A stretch of DNA of 47,186 nucleotides from JBBDXS01 sp964418365. GTDB lineage: Bacteria > Chloroflexota > Dehalococcoidia > DSTF01 > RBG-16-68-14. Below the pieces are notes generated by a model. The model saw only the letters and a program-made list of their open reading frames with translations, had not been told where the DNA came from and ran no database searches. Of this stretch, positions 46,151 to 47,186 are shown in pieces. The number at the start of each line of letters is the position of its first letter. The first letter of the stretch is position 1. Both the position numbers and the translations under genes were made by a program. The stretch lies in the NCBI GenBank assembly GCA_964418365.1, contig CAYQLM010000011.1, forward strand, positions 1-47,186, given 5' to 3'.

Positions 46151-46597
46151 TCACCATCCGGGGGGAGGTACAGCGCCAGGGGTGGCTGGTTCGAGAAAGG
46201 CGCTCATAGCAAGATCGAGGCAACCCGAGATATTGGCTTTGTAGTAGTCATCGCGCCCTACATCGAGCTGCGCGCGCTCCCAGTCCCACGGCGCCGGACC
46301 TGGGTACATGAGATCAGCGTGGCTATCTGAAACGTGACCGTCAGGAGTCTTGTGCGGAGCGCAAGTCGCCACGAAGCCGATGGTGTGCATGATTTCGTGC
46401 AGCATTCCAATATCGATGTACCCGGGCACGTCCTAGGCTCCGACAGGGTTGGCCATGCAAGGAGTGAAACCAGGCGGAGTGCCCAGCAGATACTCGGGGC
46501 CGAGTCGATCATCGCCAAAGTGCAACGACGCCGAGTCGCACTCAACAAAGCGCTGAATCAACAACTGGACGCTACACGAGTCGGCGCTACACGGCAT
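46151..46597 (-). pseudogene. Broken secreted zinc metalloprotease-like gene
   Basis: In one frame from the ATG at 46597 the sequence encodes about 148 residues that read as a coherent domain: SVQLLIQRFVECDSASLHF, LGPEYLLGTPPGFTPCMANPVGA, then a TAG stop (46433-46435), then DVPGYIDIGMLHEIMHTIGF with the zincin motif HExxH, followed by CAPH, HVSDSHADLMYPG and a Cys-containing end. Sequence logic continues smoothly across the TAG, so it looks like a single nonsense mutation. The start overlaps the kinase stop codon, and no signal peptide remains, so the 5' end also seems lost. If the short part is translated alone, a GTG at 46429 gives 92 residues with the HExxH intact. Confidence 0.7.
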
Positions 46598-47186
46598 CGA
46601 CCGTGGGCCACGGTGGACCCTGGCGAAAGGCGCTGAGCCATTCTGCCCTTGCTCGACGACTCGGGTGTTGGTCGTCTCGACGCCAGCGGCACGCTGCGAC
46701 TATCGCCAGCATGAGGCCCCGGCACTCGCCGAGCAGTTCTTGATCAGCGTCCGGATAGTGTTCGCTGACCTCTTCGGGCACCCAGGCGAGGTCGAACTCG
46801 ACAGGCCCGCGGCAACAGTTCTCGAAGTCTATGAACAGCAGGCCGTTGTTCGTGCCGAGCACGTTCCACGGGTGCGGCTCGCCGTGCAGCAGTTGCTCGG
46901 CGGCGCCCCGGTCGCCGATCGACCGCCTCAAGCTTCGCAGCGTGCTGCCGAGAAGCTCCCGGTCCGCGTCGGCGAGCTCCGGAGTGACATCGCGGCTCGC
47001 AACCCCTTGTTGAGTGTCCGCGACTCGATCCATGAAGTGCGGCGTCGTGACGTCGATCTTCCGCATGCCGGCATGCAGGCGCTCGAGCGCGTGCGCGTAG
47101 TCGGCTGGCGGAAGCTCTCGAGACGGCACAGGTTCGTAGTAGGTCCACATGTCGATTACGAAGCCGTCACGCACGTAGACGCGTGG
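46587..47186 (-). CDS. Aminoglycoside phosphotransferase (APH)-family kinase, C-terminal part
   Basis: The frame is open to the right edge (200 codons), so the N-terminus lies outside. It begins PRVYVRDGFVIDMWTYYEPVP, the hinge between the kinase lobes. The catalytic loop is HGEPHPWNVL (Brenner motif, normally HGDxHxxN, with Glu in place of the Asp) and the metal-binding motif is FIDFENCCRGPVEFDLAW. APH-like kinases phosphorylate antibiotics, choline, sugars or protein side chains; the substrate is not predictable. The Asp-to-Glu change at the presumed catalytic base is worth noting. Its end overlaps the ATG of the following pseudogene. Confidence 0.85.
   Translation of the reverse strand, partial: PRVYVRDGFVIDMWTYYEPVPSRELPPADYAHALERLHAGMRKIDVTTPHFMDRVADTQQGVASRDVTPELADADRELLGSTLRSLRRSIGDRGAAEQLLHGEPHPWNVLGTNNGLLFIDFENCCRGPVEFDLAWVPEEVSEHYPDADQELLGECRGLMLAIVAACRWRRDDQHPSRRARAEWLSAFRQGPPWPTVDAV

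Overview
The window comes from a GC-rich bacterium, most likely a member of the Chloroflexota, possibly near the Dehalococcoidia or Thermomicrobia. The evidence is a membrane protein of the Chloroflexus/archaeal YYY (DUF2298) family at the left edge, an rnc-smc-ftsY block, secreted proteins with long Pro/Thr linkers carrying cohesin and dockerin modules, a full-length SRP RNA with an Alu domain, and promoters typical of leaderless mRNAs. No 16S rRNA or other taxonomic marker is present, so this placement is an inference.

Layout. 1-7.2 kb (mostly minus strand): partial YYY protein, ftsY, smc and rnc, with one unrelated plus-strand gene between smc and ftsY. The rnc gene has a near-consensus promoter and a long leader with an extended hairpin. 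7.5-9.4 kb: CCA-adding enzyme, a cross-brace zinc finger protein and a small membrane protein. 9.4-17.2 kb (minus): GNAT, DnaQ-DinG helicase, PHP phosphoesterase, then rsmA-ispE-membrane protein, then an RpfB-like cell-wall lytic enzyme downstream of the SRP RNA gene. 17.6-20.1 kb: a membrane flippase-like protein and an FAD oxidoreductase. 20.5-23.2 kb (minus): a monooxygenase-like, PIG-L deacetylase and PLP decarboxylase operon. 23.4-25.3 kb: DUF2867 protein and a convergent MFS exporter.

25.6-29.3 kb is an accessory patch. It begins with a truncated copy of the nuoE promoter and 5' end joined to a dispersed repeat. It continues with composite tandem repeats, a dockerin protein, the stump of another gene, an AT-richer glycosyltransferase, a degenerate J-domain protein and the 3' third of a tRNA. 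The intact nuoE and a nuoF-like gene follow; the NuoF-like protein has lost exactly one of its two C-terminal ferredoxin clusters. 32-35.5 kb: a membrane HD-GYP protein in operon with a surface cohesin protein. 35.6-43.1 kb: mutS and mutL, separated by three minus-strand genes (small membrane protein, P-loop kinase-like, ferritin-VIT1). 43.1-47.2 kb (minus): partial aminoglycoside-phosphotransferase-like kinase, a broken metalloprotease gene, a GH31 lipoprotein and a DUF429 protein.

Two features run through the window. First, at least five families of short palindromic or direct repeats fill intergenic space. They have entered the coding linkers of both mutS and mutL in frame, supply the stop codons of several genes, and have caused small duplications (the mutS tail; possibly the nuoE head). 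No transposase or RAYT gene is visible here. Second, nine genes have a TANNNT -10 box 6-9 nt before the start codon and no Shine-Dalgarno sequence, so leaderless translation is probably common in this organism.
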